A stretch of 64,000 bases of DNA from Methylobacterium sp. E-065 (GCF_022829605.1 NZ_JAKSYD010000204.1:1-64000), one strand, 5' to 3'; counted from the stretch's first letter, positions 26,233 to 35,547 are shown. The notes: a model not told the origin generated them from the sequence alone. Program-made: numbers and translations.

Positions 26233-26958
26233 ATGGCGGCCGCAGCGCGATCGGGCCTCGTGGTGACAGCCCATCCGGGCGACTTCGTCTGGCGCGCTGG
26301 CGGCGCCATCGCCCTGCACGCACGCAAGGGCTACCGGATGAAGATCGTCTGCCTGTCGTTCGGCGAGCGCGGCGAGAGCCAATGGGCCTGGAAGAAGGCG
26401 GGCGTGCGGATCGAGGACGTGAAGGCCCAGCGCCGCGCCGAGGCCGAGGAGGCGGCCGGCATTCTCGGCGCCGAAATCGAGTTCCTCGACGTCGGCGACT
26501 ATCCCCTGCGCGTCGGCGAGGCCGTCCTCGACCGGCTCGTCGACGTCTATCGGGAGGAGCGTCCGGCCTTCGTGCTGACCCACGCCCTGGAAGACCCCTA
26601 CAATTTCGACCATCCGGTCGCCGCCCACGTGGCGCAGGAGGCCCGGGTGATCGCCCAGGCCGCCGGGCACAAGCCGGACCCGGACCGCAGCTACGCCGCG
26701 CCGCCCGTGTTCCTGTTCGAGCCGCACCAGCCGGAGCAGTGCAACTTCAAGCCCCAGGTCATCCTGAACATCGATGCCGTGTGGGAGACCAAGTTCCGCG
26801 CGTTCCAGGTGCTCGCCGCCCAGAAGCACCTCTGGGAATACTACACCCGCGTGGCGCTCAACCGCGGCGTCCAGGGCGGCCGCAACTCCGGAACCGCGAT
26901 GACCTACGGGGAGGCCTATCAGCGCCTCTTCCCGATGACGCTGGAGGAACTGGCATGA
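26233..26958 (+). CDS. galB: 4-oxalomesaconate hydratase GalB (PIG-L/LmbE family)
   Basis: 241 residues. The metal site of PIG-L proteins appears as [18 protein letters not shown] (His14, Asp17) and NFDHPVAAH (His127). [48 protein letters not shown] and [16 protein letters not shown] match Pseudomonas GalB almost word for word as I recall it. The enzyme adds water to 4-oxalomesaconate to give 4-carboxy-4-hydroxy-2-oxoadipate in gallate and protocatechuate 4,5-cleavage. Its stop overlaps the galC start (ATGA), so the two are co-translated. Confidence 0.9.
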   Translation: MAAAARSGLVVTAHPGDFVWRAGGAIALHARKGYRMKIVCLSFGERGESQWAWKKAGVRIEDVKAQRRAEAEEAAGILGAEIEFLDVGDYPLRVGEAVLDRLVDVYREERPAFVLTHALEDPYNFDHPVAAHVAQEARVIAQAAGHKPDPDRSYAAPPVFLFEPHQPEQCNFKPQVILNIDAVWETKFRAFQVLAAQKHLWEYYTRVALNRGVQGGRNSGTAMTYGEAYQRLFPMTLEELA

Positions 26959-27644
26959 GGACCGTCGTCGTCCGCAACATCCCCCGCGTCGCGCCGGCCG
27001 TCGCCGCGACGCTCGCCCGGCACGGCGTCTCCACGGTCCACGAGGCGCAGGGGCGTACCGGCCTCCTGAAGACCTACATGCGCCCGATCTGGGAGGGCGC
27101 CGCGATCGCCGGCAGCGCCGTGACCGTGCTGGCGCAGCCCGGCGACAACTGGATGCTGCACGTGGCCATCGAGCAGTGCCGCCCCGGCGACGTCCTGGTA
27201 GTCGCCTGCACGACCGACAACACCGACGGCATGTTCGGCGACCTGCTGGCCACCTCGCTGAAGGCACGCGGCGGCGTCGGCCTGGTGATCGACGCGGGCT
27301 GCCGCGACGTGCGCACGCTCAAGGAGATGGGCTTCCCGGTCTGGTCGCGGGCGATCTCCGCCAAGGGCACGGTCAAGGCGACGCTGGGCAGCGTCAACGT
27401 CCCCGTGGTCTGCGCCGGCGCCCTGGTCCGGCCGGGGGACGCGATCGTGGCGGACGATGACGGCGTCGTGGTCGTGCCCCATGCCGACGCCGAGGCCGTC
27501 GCCGCGCAGGCGGACGCGCGGGCCGCCAACGAAGTCGCCAAGCGCGCCCGGCTCGCGGCCGGCGAGCTCGGCCTCGACCTCTACGGGATGCGCGACGCGC
27601 TGGCCGCCGCCGGCCTCGAGTACCGCGACGACCCGCTGGACTGA
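26955..27644 (+). CDS. galC: 4-carboxy-4-hydroxy-2-oxoadipate aldolase GalC/LigK (RraA-like fold)
   Basis: 229 residues. The class II pyruvate aldolase of the HMG/CHA type is shown by [63 protein letters not shown] (Arg117 and Asp118 of the RD motif that binds pyruvate and metal) and [12 protein letters not shown]. It splits 4-carboxy-4-hydroxy-2-oxoadipate to pyruvate and oxaloacetate and usually also decarboxylates oxaloacetate. It is co-translated with galB. Confidence 0.92.
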   Translation: MRTVVVRNIPRVAPAVAATLARHGVSTVHEAQGRTGLLKTYMRPIWEGAAIAGSAVTVLAQPGDNWMLHVAIEQCRPGDVLVVACTTDNTDGMFGDLLATSLKARGGVGLVIDAGCRDVRTLKEMGFPVWSRAISAKGTVKATLGSVNVPVVCAGALVRPGDAIVADDDGVVVVPHADAEAVAAQADARAANEVAKRARLAAGELGLDLYGMRDALAAAGLEYRDDPLD

Positions 27645-27765
27645 CGAACACGAGAGACAGGCGCCGGCAGATCGTTCGCGAAGAGACGGCACCGGCTGAA
27701 CCGTGCCTGCGCCCGGCCGGCAGCCCGGGCGGCACACGATCCCGTATGGCTGGAGGAGACGCGCC

Positions 27766-29070
27766 ATGATGAAGCTCGGCTGGTACCACACGCTCGATCA
27801 GACCGAGCGCCGAACCTACTGGGCCTGCTTCGCGGGGTTCGGCCTCGATGCCATGGACACGACGATCTACGCTCTCGTCATCCCGGCACTGATCGCGACG
27901 CTCGGCCTGACGCAGGCCGAGGCTGGATACCTCGCCACGGCCTCCCTCGCCGGGGCCGCGGTCGGCGGCTGGGCCGCCGGCATCCTGGCCGACCGGATCG
28001 GACGGGTCAGGATCCTGCAGCTCACCATCCTAATGGTCGCGGGTTTCACCTGCCTGGCGGCGTTCATGAGCGACGTCTGGTCCCTGGCCCTCGTCCGCTT
28101 CCTCCAAGGCCTCGGCTACGGCGGCGAGGCCGCGGTCGGCGGCGTCCTGATCAGTGAGGTGATCCGGCCGGCCCTGCGTGGGCGCGTCGCGGCTTCCGTC
28201 CAGAGCAGCTACGCGGTCGGCTACGCGATCTCGGTCAGCATGCTGCCGGTCATCGCGTCCCTGTTCTCCGAGGAGATGGGCTGGCGCGTCTTCTTCGCCA
28301 TCGGCATCATCCCGGCAGGACTCGTGTTCTTCATCCGCCGGCTGGTGCCTGAATCCGGCATCTACGCCGAGACGCGGGCGGCGCAGCGCGACGGCGCCGT
28401 GCCGCCGCCGTTCTGGACGATCTTCACCGGCCGGCACCTGCGCCGCACGGCCGCGGCCGCGGTTATGTCGACCGGCATCTTCGGCGGCGCCTACGTGATG
28501 ATCACGTGGCTGCCGACCTACCTGCGCACGGCGCTCGGCCTCTCGATCAAGTCGAGCATCGGCTATCTCGCGATGAACATCCTCGGCTCCCTCGTCGGGC
28601 CGCTTCTCTTCGGATGGCTTTCGGACCGGATCGGCCGCCGCCCCGCCTTCATGACCTTCCTCGTACTGCAGTCCGGCAACGTCGCGATTCTCCTGCTCGC
28701 GCCGATCGGCCTCAGCACGACCATCGTCCTGAGCTTCTTCCTAGGCGCGTTCCAGGGGGCTCTGGCCTCGGGCATGCTGCCGACCTTCGCGGAGCTATTC
28801 CCGACCTCGATCCGGGCGAGCGGCCAGGGCTTCTGCCTCGGGGGCGGTCGCGGCTTCGGTTCGGTCGTGCCCGCCACGGTGGGCATCCTGGCCGCGAGCT
28901 TGCCGCTGGGGACGGCAATGGGCGCCTGCGCCCTCTGCGCCTACGGGGTCGCCTTCTGCGCGGCGCTGCTCATGCCGGAAACGGCCGGAACGGATCTCCA
29001 CGACCAGAGTGGCGGCCAGGCATCAGCAGTCGGTCAAACTCAACACGCATCGCGCGTCGTGTCGGCCTAG
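27766..29070 (+). CDS. MFS transporter, aromatic acid:H+ symporter (AAHS) type
   Basis: 434 residues from the ATG at 27766, with GGAGGA nine bases upstream. Twelve helices. CFAGFGLDAMDTTIYALVIPAL (Asp in helix 1), GILADRIGRVRIL and LFPTSIRASGQGFCLGGGRGFGSV are AAHS/benzoate-carrier features. It ends the galBC operon (121-base gap) and probably imports the aromatic or pyrone acid that feeds GalB and GalC, in the manner of gallate or 4-hydroxybenzoate carriers. Confidence 0.88.
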   Translation: MMKLGWYHTLDQTERRTYWACFAGFGLDAMDTTIYALVIPALIATLGLTQAEAGYLATASLAGAAVGGWAAGILADRIGRVRILQLTILMVAGFTCLAAFMSDVWSLALVRFLQGLGYGGEAAVGGVLISEVIRPALRGRVAASVQSSYAVGYAISVSMLPVIASLFSEEMGWRVFFAIGIIPAGLVFFIRRLVPESGIYAETRAAQRDGAVPPPFWTIFTGRHLRRTAAAAVMSTGIFGGAYVMITWLPTYLRTALGLSIKSSIGYLAMNILGSLVGPLLFGWLSDRIGRRPAFMTFLVLQSGNVAILLLAPIGLSTTIVLSFFLGAFQGALASGMLPTFAELFPTSIRASGQGFCLGGGRGFGSVVPATVGILAASLPLGTAMGACALCAYGVAFCAALLMPETAGTDLHDQSGGQASAVGQTQHASRVVSA

Positions 29071-29830
29071 ATCTGCAACCGAGCGGCCGCGTCTCAACCT
29101 TTGGGGCTGAAAGCCGCTGGTCCGCTCTCGGCCAGACATCGCCATGCCGGATCGCCGATAAGCGCAAAAGTGGTCGTTCGGCTTTGCGCCCATCCCGGCC
29201 ATTCGATGGGTTATCACGAGTTCCCACAAGCAGACGTTACCACCGACGTTCGGAGAGCGGCCTACGGGATGATCTAACGGTACGGAAGCGGCTGCCGACA
29301 TGGCCGAACAGTCCTTCACCGTGTCTGTCCCGCGGCAATCCCGCCGAGTTCTAGAAGGATCTCAGATGTGTGCGATTTTGCGTTCCAAAAGGCAGAGACC
29401 ACCCGATGGAACGCTTATGATTCTTGGTACGGACCGTTCCACAGGAGCGGGCCCTATTGGACCGATTTTGGTAGTGGGGTTCGGTGCACGAGCTTGCAGC
29501 AATCGCCTTGGAGGCGGGTGCAACGGCTGCAGCGGGTGGGAAGCGGGATTTGACGTAACGCTTGGAAGCGGACCTTCAACTCCGCTCCCGGCTCAGTCGT
29601 TCGGGGTGATGCAGTTGGTATTTTTAAGGATCGCCCTCGGTCAAACACCATTTGGCGCAGCTCGCTTTCGCGCAGTACCAGCAGGTGCTCGATAAGCTCT
29701 AGCTTAGAACGCCTTCAGATTTGAACCTTTATAAGTGTGTGATCTATAACACGTTTTTGGCTTGCCCAAGGATCTGTGAACGGTGATCACTCGGGCGTTG
29801 CGCCGTTCAAGGCGCGTGTCAGCGTGATCT
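29071..29830. other. 760-base non-coding gap upstream of a TonB receptor
   Basis: No gene was recognised. The part at about 29145-29212 belongs to a dispersed intergenic repeat also seen at 54215-54370. The last 100 bases are AT-rich and contain GTGTgtgatctataACAC, a weak dyad that could lie in the receptor promoter. No clear Fur or RirA-type box was recognised. Confidence 0.4.
29145..29212. repeat. Dispersed intergenic repeat, copy 1
   Basis: It shares CGTTCGGCTTTGCGCCCAT and flanking CCGG-CC-TTC bases with 54285-54345. Looser relatives are at about 38730-38795 and 47270-47345 (GAAGCrGACCGGCCG words). The copies are intergenic with no open frame. Confidence 0.5.
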
Positions 29831-32050
29831 ATGCCTTATCGTTCCTCGCTCCTCGCCGTCCTTCTCGCCACCACCACCCTCGCTGGGAATGCGAGCGCGC
29901 AGGACGGGACCATCCAGCTCAACGAGATCTCAGTCGACGCGGCAGGACCCGGCAGCTCTGCCCCGGGACCGATGGGCTCCGGCGGCCTCAACCTCAGTGC
30001 GGGCGACGGCGGCACGGCCGCGACCAGCGGCGGTGGCGGTGGTCCGTCCGGCATCACCGGCTACACCGCCCGCGTGACGACTGCGGGAACGAAGACTAAC
30101 ACGCCAATCATCGAGACGCCGCAATCGATCTCCGTCGTCACCCGGGAGCAGCTCAACGACCGCAACGTCCAGACCCTGAGCGATGCGATCAACTACGTCC
30201 CCGGCGCCATATCGGCCCGGTCGGGCTTCGATCCGCGCTTCGACCAGATCTTCATCCGCGGCTTCGACGTGCTCACCAACCAGGGCACCTATCGCGACGG
30301 CCTGCGCGTAATCGGCAGCGGGTTCATCTTCCCGCGCATCGAGCCCTACGGCGCGGAGGCCGTGACCATCCTACGCGGGCCGTCCGCCGGTCTCTACGGC
30401 CTCGGCTCGCCGGGCGGCATCCTCGACATCACGAGCAAGCGCCCGGTTTTCGTGCCATTCGGCGAGGTCCAGTTCCAGGCCGGTAGCTTCGACCGCGTCC
30501 AGGGCAACTTCGACTTCGGTGGCCCAGTCGAGGGCTCGGGCGGTACCATGGCCTACAGGCTGACCGGCATCCGTCGCGAGGCAGGCACCTTCATCGGCCT
30601 CGGCACCAACGACGACCGGTTCAACATCGCGCCCGCCTTTACCTGGAAACCCGATGCCGCCACGACGTTCACGTTCCTGAGTGAGTTTCAAACGACCAAC
30701 ACGCCAGCCACGACGTTCTACTACAACTACCCAGGTTTCCGGGCGAGCCCGTACTATATGGGCGACCCGCGCTTCGCCGGTCTCGACCAGACGCAGTATC
30801 GGGTCGGCTACGCCTTCGAGCATTTCATCACGCCCGATTTGGTCTTCCGCCAGAACTTCCGGCACTACGGCGTCTTCCTCAGCGGGAAGTACGTCGATAT
30901 CAACGGCATAAACGACGCAAACACGATCGGCACGCGCGACACTGGCTACATCCGCGAAGGCTTGGTGCAGCAGACGCTGGACAACCAGTTGGAGGAGCGC
31001 TTCGCCACCGGCCCGATCGCTCACACCGTGGTCGGGGGCGTCGACTATGCGCGGTACAGCTTGAGCCAGCGCCTCGGCTTCGGCCTTGCCCCAGATCTGA
31101 ACCTGATCACGCGGAACTACGGCCAACAGTTCATCGCCACGCCGACCCTCGGGTCCGCCGCGCGTCAGACCCAGGAGCAGATCGGCGTCTACCTGCAGGA
31201 TCAGGCCAAGTTTGGCGACTTCATCCTCACCCTGAACGGACGCCACGATTGGGTCTTCCAGGACAACTTCACGACCCCCGACAGCGCGGTCTCACGCCAG
31301 AACAACAGCGCGTTCACGGGCCGGGTCGGACTGGGTTACGTCCTAGCGCCGGGCCTCGTGCCCTACGCCAGCTACGCCACGACCTTCACCCCGCAGGTGG
31401 GCCTCGACCGAAACGGACAGGCGTTCAAGCCGGCGACCGGTGATCAAATCGAGGCGGGCGTGAAGTACCTGATCCCCGGCACCAACATCCAAACCGCGTT
31501 CGCCGGCTTCGACATCACACAGTCGAACATTTTGATCCCCGACGCGTCCTCCCTCGCGTTCCAGACCGCCGGCGGTGCCGTGCGCTCGAAGGGCTTCGAG
31601 GCCGAGGCGACCGCCAACCTCGCCCCAGGCACCAACCTGACGATCGCCTACACCCACGTCGACATCCGGTTCGTGAACTCGGTCTCCTCAACCGGCCAGT
31701 CGCTCGCTGGCAACCTCGTCTCGGGCATTCCCCAGGATACCTACGCGTCGTTCCTGACCTACGCGTTCCCACCGTCCTCGCCTCTGCGCGGCCTTCAGAT
31801 CGGCGGTGGCATCCGCTACATCGGTGCGAGCTTCGCCGACGATCAGAACACGGTGCGCAACACTGCCGTCACGCTCTACGACGCTTTGGTGGCCTACGAC
31901 TTCGCGGCGCTCGACCCGAAGTACAAGGGCTTCCGTGCGCAGCTCAACGGCTACAACATCTTCGATCGGAACTATCAGACCTGCTCGTTTGGGTTCTGCA
32001 ATCGCAACCAGCCGGCGACGGTCATTGGCAGCCTGATCTACCGGTGGTGA
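29831..32050 (+). CDS. TonB-dependent siderophore receptor
   Basis: 739 residues. A Sec signal peptide (MPYRSSLLAVLLATTTLAGNASAQ) is followed by a TonB-box-like IQLNEISVDA. A Gly/Ser-rich linker comes next. The plug domain (about residues 80-200) has TNTPIIETPQSISVV, FDPRFDQIFIRGFD and TILRGPSAGLYGLGSPGGILDITSKRP. A 22-strand beta-barrel ends in YNIFDRNYQTCSF and a terminal aromatic (YRW). This is the ferrichrome/catecholate receptor type of outer membrane protein. No periplasmic binding protein or ABC importer adjoins it. The iron source is unknown. Confidence 0.92.
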   Translation: MPYRSSLLAVLLATTTLAGNASAQDGTIQLNEISVDAAGPGSSAPGPMGSGGLNLSAGDGGTAATSGGGGGPSGITGYTARVTTAGTKTNTPIIETPQSISVVTREQLNDRNVQTLSDAINYVPGAISARSGFDPRFDQIFIRGFDVLTNQGTYRDGLRVIGSGFIFPRIEPYGAEAVTILRGPSAGLYGLGSPGGILDITSKRPVFVPFGEVQFQAGSFDRVQGNFDFGGPVEGSGGTMAYRLTGIRREAGTFIGLGTNDDRFNIAPAFTWKPDAATTFTFLSEFQTTNTPATTFYYNYPGFRASPYYMGDPRFAGLDQTQYRVGYAFEHFITPDLVFRQNFRHYGVFLSGKYVDINGINDANTIGTRDTGYIREGLVQQTLDNQLEERFATGPIAHTVVGGVDYARYSLSQRLGFGLAPDLNLITRNYGQQFIATPTLGSAARQTQEQIGVYLQDQAKFGDFILTLNGRHDWVFQDNFTTPDSAVSRQNNSAFTGRVGLGYVLAPGLVPYASYATTFTPQVGLDRNGQAFKPATGDQIEAGVKYLIPGTNIQTAFAGFDITQSNILIPDASSLAFQTAGGAVRSKGFEAEATANLAPGTNLTIAYTHVDIRFVNSVSSTGQSLAGNLVSGIPQDTYASFLTYAFPPSSPLRGLQIGGGIRYIGASFADDQNTVRNTAVTLYDALVAYDFAALDPKYKGFRAQLNGYNIFDRNYQTCSFGFCNRNQPATVIGSLIYRW

Positions 32051-32166
32051 GAGGCGCCCCCTTCAACGGCTGGGTATTCGAGTGCTGAACCGTTACACCA
32101 GCACGACGACCGCGGCGCGCTGCATGGCGGGCTGCGGCTGAGGTGATACGGGCGTGAGAGGATGCC

Positions 32167-32448
32167 GTGTACGAGATCGATCTGACCCCAACTTACCAGG
32201 ACACCCTTCGTCTCGCGCAGCTCCGGAAGCAGGCGAAGAGCCTCGGACTGAAGTTGTCGAAGTCGCGCTGGCGTCAGTCTTATATTCGGAACCGCGGCGG
32301 CCTGATCCTCCTCGATAGTCGGGACGAGGTCGTCGCAGGGGACGGCTACAGTCTCAATCTGGCGGCGGCCGAGAGGATCTTGTCCGTCATGGCCGATCAA
32401 ATGCCCTCTTCGATGGCACGATCGATGGAACGTATGGGGTCGGCATAG
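32167..32448 (+). CDS. Hypothetical protein, 93 residues
   Basis: Starts with GTG at 32167 preceded by GAGAGG at eight bases. The protein is basic in its first half (YQDTLRLAQLRKQAKSLGLKLSKSRWRQSYIRNRGGLILLD) and ends with a helix and Met-rich tail. Codon use is consistent with a real gene. It looks soluble with no cysteine. The first half could bind nucleic acid, but nothing specific supports this. It stands alone after the TonB receptor gene. Confidence 0.55.
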   Translation: MYEIDLTPTYQDTLRLAQLRKQAKSLGLKLSKSRWRQSYIRNRGGLILLDSRDEVVAGDGYSLNLAAAERILSVMADQMPSSMARSMERMGSA

Positions 32449-32706
32449 AAAGCTTTGCTCAATAAGCGCCCCAGTGCCGGTAAGCAGACCTTTCCGAGGT
32501 CCTAGAAGGGTCGACGCTGCGTGAAAACGTGGAGGCGGTAGAAGGACCTTCTCTCCGGCTCCCTGCCCGATATCGGAAAGGGCACCCTACTGTCTTCAAG
32601 GCCGCCATTTGGAGGGCAGGGATGCCTCGCGCAGAGAAGATTGATCTGCGATTCCGGAACGCGCCTGCGTTTTCACACAGCCTGGGTCGAAAGCAGACTC
32701 TGGACT

Positions 32707-32853
32707 CTACGCGGGAAAGATATGTAGCATCGTGCCGATCACGCCAAGCGCACATATGCCGATTAGAGCCGCTGTGATGTACAATAGCATCCAGCTTTCA
32801 CTTTTGATGGGCGAGTGGCTGTCGTCGTCAGGATCGCCAAACCAATCTGTCAC
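32707..32853 (-). CDS. Possible small membrane protein, 48 residues
   Basis: A minus-strand frame starting with GTG at 32853 reads MTDWFGDPDDD, then SHSPIKSESW, then one clear membrane helix MLLYITAALIGICALGVIG, and ends MLHIFPA. The acidic head, single helix and short tail are typical of small bacterial membrane proteins. No strong ribosome binding site was seen. It lies in an otherwise gene-free gap between the 93-residue protein and the DUF2325 gene. The rest of the gap (32449-32706) shows nothing recognisable. Confidence 0.4.
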   Translation of the reverse strand: MTDWFGDPDDDSHSPIKSESWMLLYITAALIGICALGVIGTMLHIFPA

Positions 32854-32970
32854 GTGGTCATATCATGTCCGGCAAGTTGGAGAGCGGCTTATGTACGCTA
32901 TGCAATGAGGACATAAACCTAGAAGCTTCTTCCGGTCTGCCCGTGACCCCCGAGCGATCTGCTTGATCGT

Positions 32971-34218
32971 CTACGGCGAGCTCGCCATCGGCGTGACGAC
33001 GTGCATAAAGCTCGCCAGGCCAGCGCTCCGCACCGGGTGGAAGGGTTTAGCCTGTGCTTCGCAGTATCGTTTCAGGTGAAGGCTCGCCTCGTGGCTGACA
33101 CAACTCACGGGGAACACCGCTAGATCCGCTTGCCCAACCAGCCCCGCCAGAAGGCACAGGTTGTCCTCGATACCTCCGTCATGGTTGAGCAGCCTGCCGC
33201 CCCTGGCCTCCACGAAGCGGCGGAGATTGGCCACCTGACGCCGCCGGCCGCCAACATAGAGGATGACCTGTCCGTCTAGCCGTCCCGATGTTTGGCTATC
33301 GGCTGTATCCACGCTCGGAACATCCAGAGCCGCTTCGAGGGCAGCCAGTTCCCTTTCGGCAACTGATCGGCGGGCTATCTCCGTGGCTAGATCAGCGCTG
33401 AGGCGTTCGGCTGCGCCAGCCAGCACCGCAAGCCGCTCCTCCAACGCGGTCGCATGCGCGATCTCCCGGGCCAGCCGCACCTCCAGGCCGCGCGTGGACG
33501 GTGGCTCGATGGTCGTAGTAGCCGGGATGGGACGCTCGATTTCGATCGTCCGGGTGCGCTTCCTGAGATCGTCGCGCTCGCGCATGAGCGCCATGATGCG
33601 CTCGTCCCGTGCCGCGAGCGCTTCATCGCGTCGGCCCAACTCCTCTTCGAGATGGCGCAGGCGGCGGATGTCGGCCCGGTTCGACTGACCGACGAGGTGC
33701 GAGAGCATGTGCACTTCGCCGAAGATTTCCTGCACGAGTGGCCAGTCGGTGGCTGGGTGGGTGATCGCTGCCCAATAGGCGCCAGGGATAGCCCCACGCT
33801 CCAGCGAGGACTTCCAGAGCGCCCGAACCGCGTCAGCGGTGCGCGCCTCGGCAAAGCGTTCGATCTCCCGCTCGTGCCGCCGGTCCAGGGTCTTTTGCAG
33901 CAGACGGCCACCCCCGTCCTTGCGACCGGCTATCTGGACGATCTCTCCGTGCAGGTGGTGCTCACTGATCGTCCGAGCGTCGGCACGCCCAAGCTTGGCC
34001 AGGATCGCGCGGGCTTCAGAGTTGGTCAGGCAGGTGCCTACGATCGAGCAGTGCAGGTTCTCGGCAAGCTCCCAGATCCGGTCCCGCGATTTATCCGCCG
34101 AGTCGGGTTCAGGCGGCGGCACGAACGGCGGACGGGTGACGGAAGCGAGGGCGCGCAGCGCTGGACCGTCGAGGTGAGCGATTGGCGGCATCGGCGTCTC
34201 GGCAGTCGTTATATCCAT
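32971..34218 (-). CDS. DUF2325 domain protein with central coiled coil, in a molybdenum-responsive locus
   Basis: 415 residues. The N-terminal region (about 40-190) is helical and contains the Cys of HCSIVGTCLTNSEARAIL. The middle (about 190-310) is a heptad-like coiled coil rich in Arg, Glu and Ala. The C-terminal DUF2325 domain (about 320-410) shows VILYVGGRRRQVANLRRFVEARGG, LNHDGGIEDN and PVSCVSHEASLHLKRYC. Its function is unknown. DUF2325 proteins often sit near molybdenum genes in Rhizobiales. The ATG at 34218 lies inside a ModE-type palindrome, so direct Mo-dependent control is likely. Confidence 0.85.
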   Translation of the reverse strand: MDITTAETPMPPIAHLDGPALRALASVTRPPFVPPPEPDSADKSRDRIWELAENLHCSIVGTCLTNSEARAILAKLGRADARTISEHHLHGEIVQIAGRKDGGGRLLQKTLDRRHEREIERFAEARTADAVRALWKSSLERGAIPGAYWAAITHPATDWPLVQEIFGEVHMLSHLVGQSNRADIRRLRHLEEELGRRDEALAARDERIMALMRERDDLRKRTRTIEIERPIPATTTIEPPSTRGLEVRLAREIAHATALEERLAVLAGAAERLSADLATEIARRSVAERELAALEAALDVPSVDTADSQTSGRLDGQVILYVGGRRRQVANLRRFVEARGGRLLNHDGGIEDNLCLLAGLVGQADLAVFPVSCVSHEASLHLKRYCEAQAKPFHPVRSAGLASFMHVVTPMASSP

Positions 34219-34229
34219 TCGGATATAAC
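34208..34229. promoter_or_regulatory. ModE box over the start codon of the DUF2325 gene
   Basis: Perfect inverted repeat GTTATATCC-ATTC-GGATATAAC; with the preceding C it gives CGTTATAT, the half-site of known ModE operators. The minus-strand ATG of the DUF2325 gene (34218-34216) is within it. ModE-molybdate bound here would block initiation of transcription or translation directly. Confidence 0.75.
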
Positions 34230-34255
34230 ACTCTGTCCAAAAACAATCGGCTTGC

Positions 34256-34624
34256 CTAGGGGGAGGTCATAGCCGGCAGGTCGTCTGCGGTTCGCTCGGG
34301 AGCAGCAATCCGATCTAGGAAGGGCGCGGCCGCCCGGTCGGCAGCACGCTCAATCGCCCTGTAATGCGCGACCAGATCGACTCCGAGTGTAGACAAGCGT
34401 GCCCCGCCTCCCGCCTTACCGCCAATCTGCGCCTCGACTACCGGCTGCCCGAAACCGCTGTTCATCGCCTCAATGAGCATCCATGCCCGCCGGTAGGACA
34501 TGCCGAGCGCCCGCCCGGCTGCGCTGATCGAGCCGTGCTCGGCAACCATCTCCAGGAGTTGCACTTTACCGGGGCCGATACGATTGTCGGGCCCAACGTC
34601 GATACGAATGCTCAGGCTTGCCAT
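34256..34624 (-). CDS. modE: Short ModE-type regulator, DNA-binding domain only
   Basis: 122 residues from the ATG at 34624 (GGGAGAG seven bases upstream). A LysR-like winged helix (about residues 18-85) has GPGKVQLLEMVAEHGSISAAGRALGMSYRRAWMLIEAMN and GGKAGGGARLSTLG, the canonical ModE N-domain. E. coli ModE continues with two molbindin (TOBE) domains that sense molybdate; they are absent here. A separate molbindin is encoded at 35580 and may supply sensing, or this form binds molybdate differently. It is divergent from modA, with a ModE box between them. Confidence 0.88.
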   Translation of the reverse strand: MASLSIRIDVGPDNRIGPGKVQLLEMVAEHGSISAAGRALGMSYRRAWMLIEAMNSGFGQPVVEAQIGGKAGGGARLSTLGVDLVAHYRAIERAADRAAAPFLDRIAAPERTADDLPAMTSP

Positions 34625-34707
34625 CGGGTCTCTCCCTCGCCTCATGCCACGAACCGACGCGTCGACCGGTGGAGCAGTCGCGAACGCAGCGCAATCGATG
34701 GCTTTCT

Positions 34708-34733
34708 GCGATATATTCTGCTTGATATAGCGC
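34708..34733. promoter_or_regulatory. ModE box in the modE/modA divergent promoter
   Basis: GCGATATAT-TCTGCTTG-ATATAGCGC: nine-base arms with one mismatch and eight-base spacer, the spacing of the E. coli modA operator. It lies 35 bases before modA and about 85 before modE. Confidence 0.7.
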
Positions 34734-34767
34734 TGCTGGCACATCCGACGTCGAGGACCGCTTCCGC

Positions 34768-35547
34768 ATGCGCAGTTTGATCCGCTCCGGCCTCATCGCC
34801 ACCTTGTTCCTCACCGTTGGAGCAGCCCAAGCGGCCGAGACCACGACTGTGTTCGGAGCAGCCAGCCTCAAGAACGCTCTCGATGATGCCGGCAAGGCAT
34901 TCACAGCACAATCTGGGATCGAGATCCGGGCAAGCTACGCGGCGTCCTCTGCCCTCGCCCGGCAGATCGAGGCCGGAGCGCCGGCCGACCTGTTCGCCTC
35001 GGCCGACCTCGAATGGATGGACTACCTCGCCAAGAAGAACCTCATCCGTCCGGACACGCGGGTGAGCCTGCTCGGCAACCGCCTCGTCCTGATCGCGCCG
35101 CGCGACGCCAAGGAGAACACGGTTGCCTTCACGCCAGAGGGCTTCGCCAAAGCGCTCGGCTCCGATGGGCGGCTGGCCACCGGCGAGGTCAACTCGGTGC
35201 CGATCGGCAAGTACGCTAAGACCGCTTTCGAAAAGCTCGGTCTGTGGGGGAGCATTCAACCTCGTCTGGCTCAGAGCGACAACGTCCGAGCGGCCCTGGC
35301 TCTGGTCTCGCGCGGGGAGGCGCCGCTCGGCGTCGTCTACGAGAGCGACGCGAAGTCGGATCCCGGCGTGAAGGTCGTGGGCGTGTTTCCGGCGGACAGC
35401 CACCCGCCCGTGGTGTACCCGTTCGCCGTCACCGCGGACGCGAAGGGCGACGGCGCGAAGCGCTTCCTGGACTACCTCCGGAGCGCAGCAGCAAAGCCCT
35501 TCTTCGAGGCTCAGGGCTTCAGCGTCATCGAGGATGGCAAGAATTAA
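34768..35547 (+). CDS. modA: Molybdate-binding periplasmic protein ModA
   Basis: 259 residues with a Sec signal (MRSLIRSGLIATLFLTVGAAQA). ModA motifs are VFGAASLKNALDDAGKAF (Ser ligand in the AASL turn), ASYAASSALARQIEAGAPADLFASADLEWMDYL, LLGNRLVLIAP, GEVNSVPIGKYAKTA and LGVVYESDA. It binds molybdate or tungstate for an ABC importer. The usual partners ModB (permease) and ModC (ATPase) do not follow; instead come a molbindin and a small exported protein. Controlled by the ModE box upstream. Confidence 0.92.
   Translation: MRSLIRSGLIATLFLTVGAAQAAETTTVFGAASLKNALDDAGKAFTAQSGIEIRASYAASSALARQIEAGAPADLFASADLEWMDYLAKKNLIRPDTRVSLLGNRLVLIAPRDAKENTVAFTPEGFAKALGSDGRLATGEVNSVPIGKYAKTAFEKLGLWGSIQPRLAQSDNVRAALALVSRGEAPLGVVYESDAKSDPGVKVVGVFPADSHPPVVYPFAVTADAKGDGAKRFLDYLRSAAAKPFFEAQGFSVIEDGKN

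Noticed and set aside
29300-29695. 131-codon plus-strand frame upstream of the first TonB receptor
   Set aside because: Low-complexity Gly/Ser/Pro content, no ribosome binding site, no known motif.
29700-29830. Fur or RirA box before the TonB receptor
   Set aside because: Only a weak GTGT/ACAC dyad is present; no 19-base iron-box-like match was seen.
30371-31246. Minus-strand frame of 291 codons inside the TonB receptor
   Set aside because: Antisense of conserved plug and barrel sequence; no recognisable protein motif.
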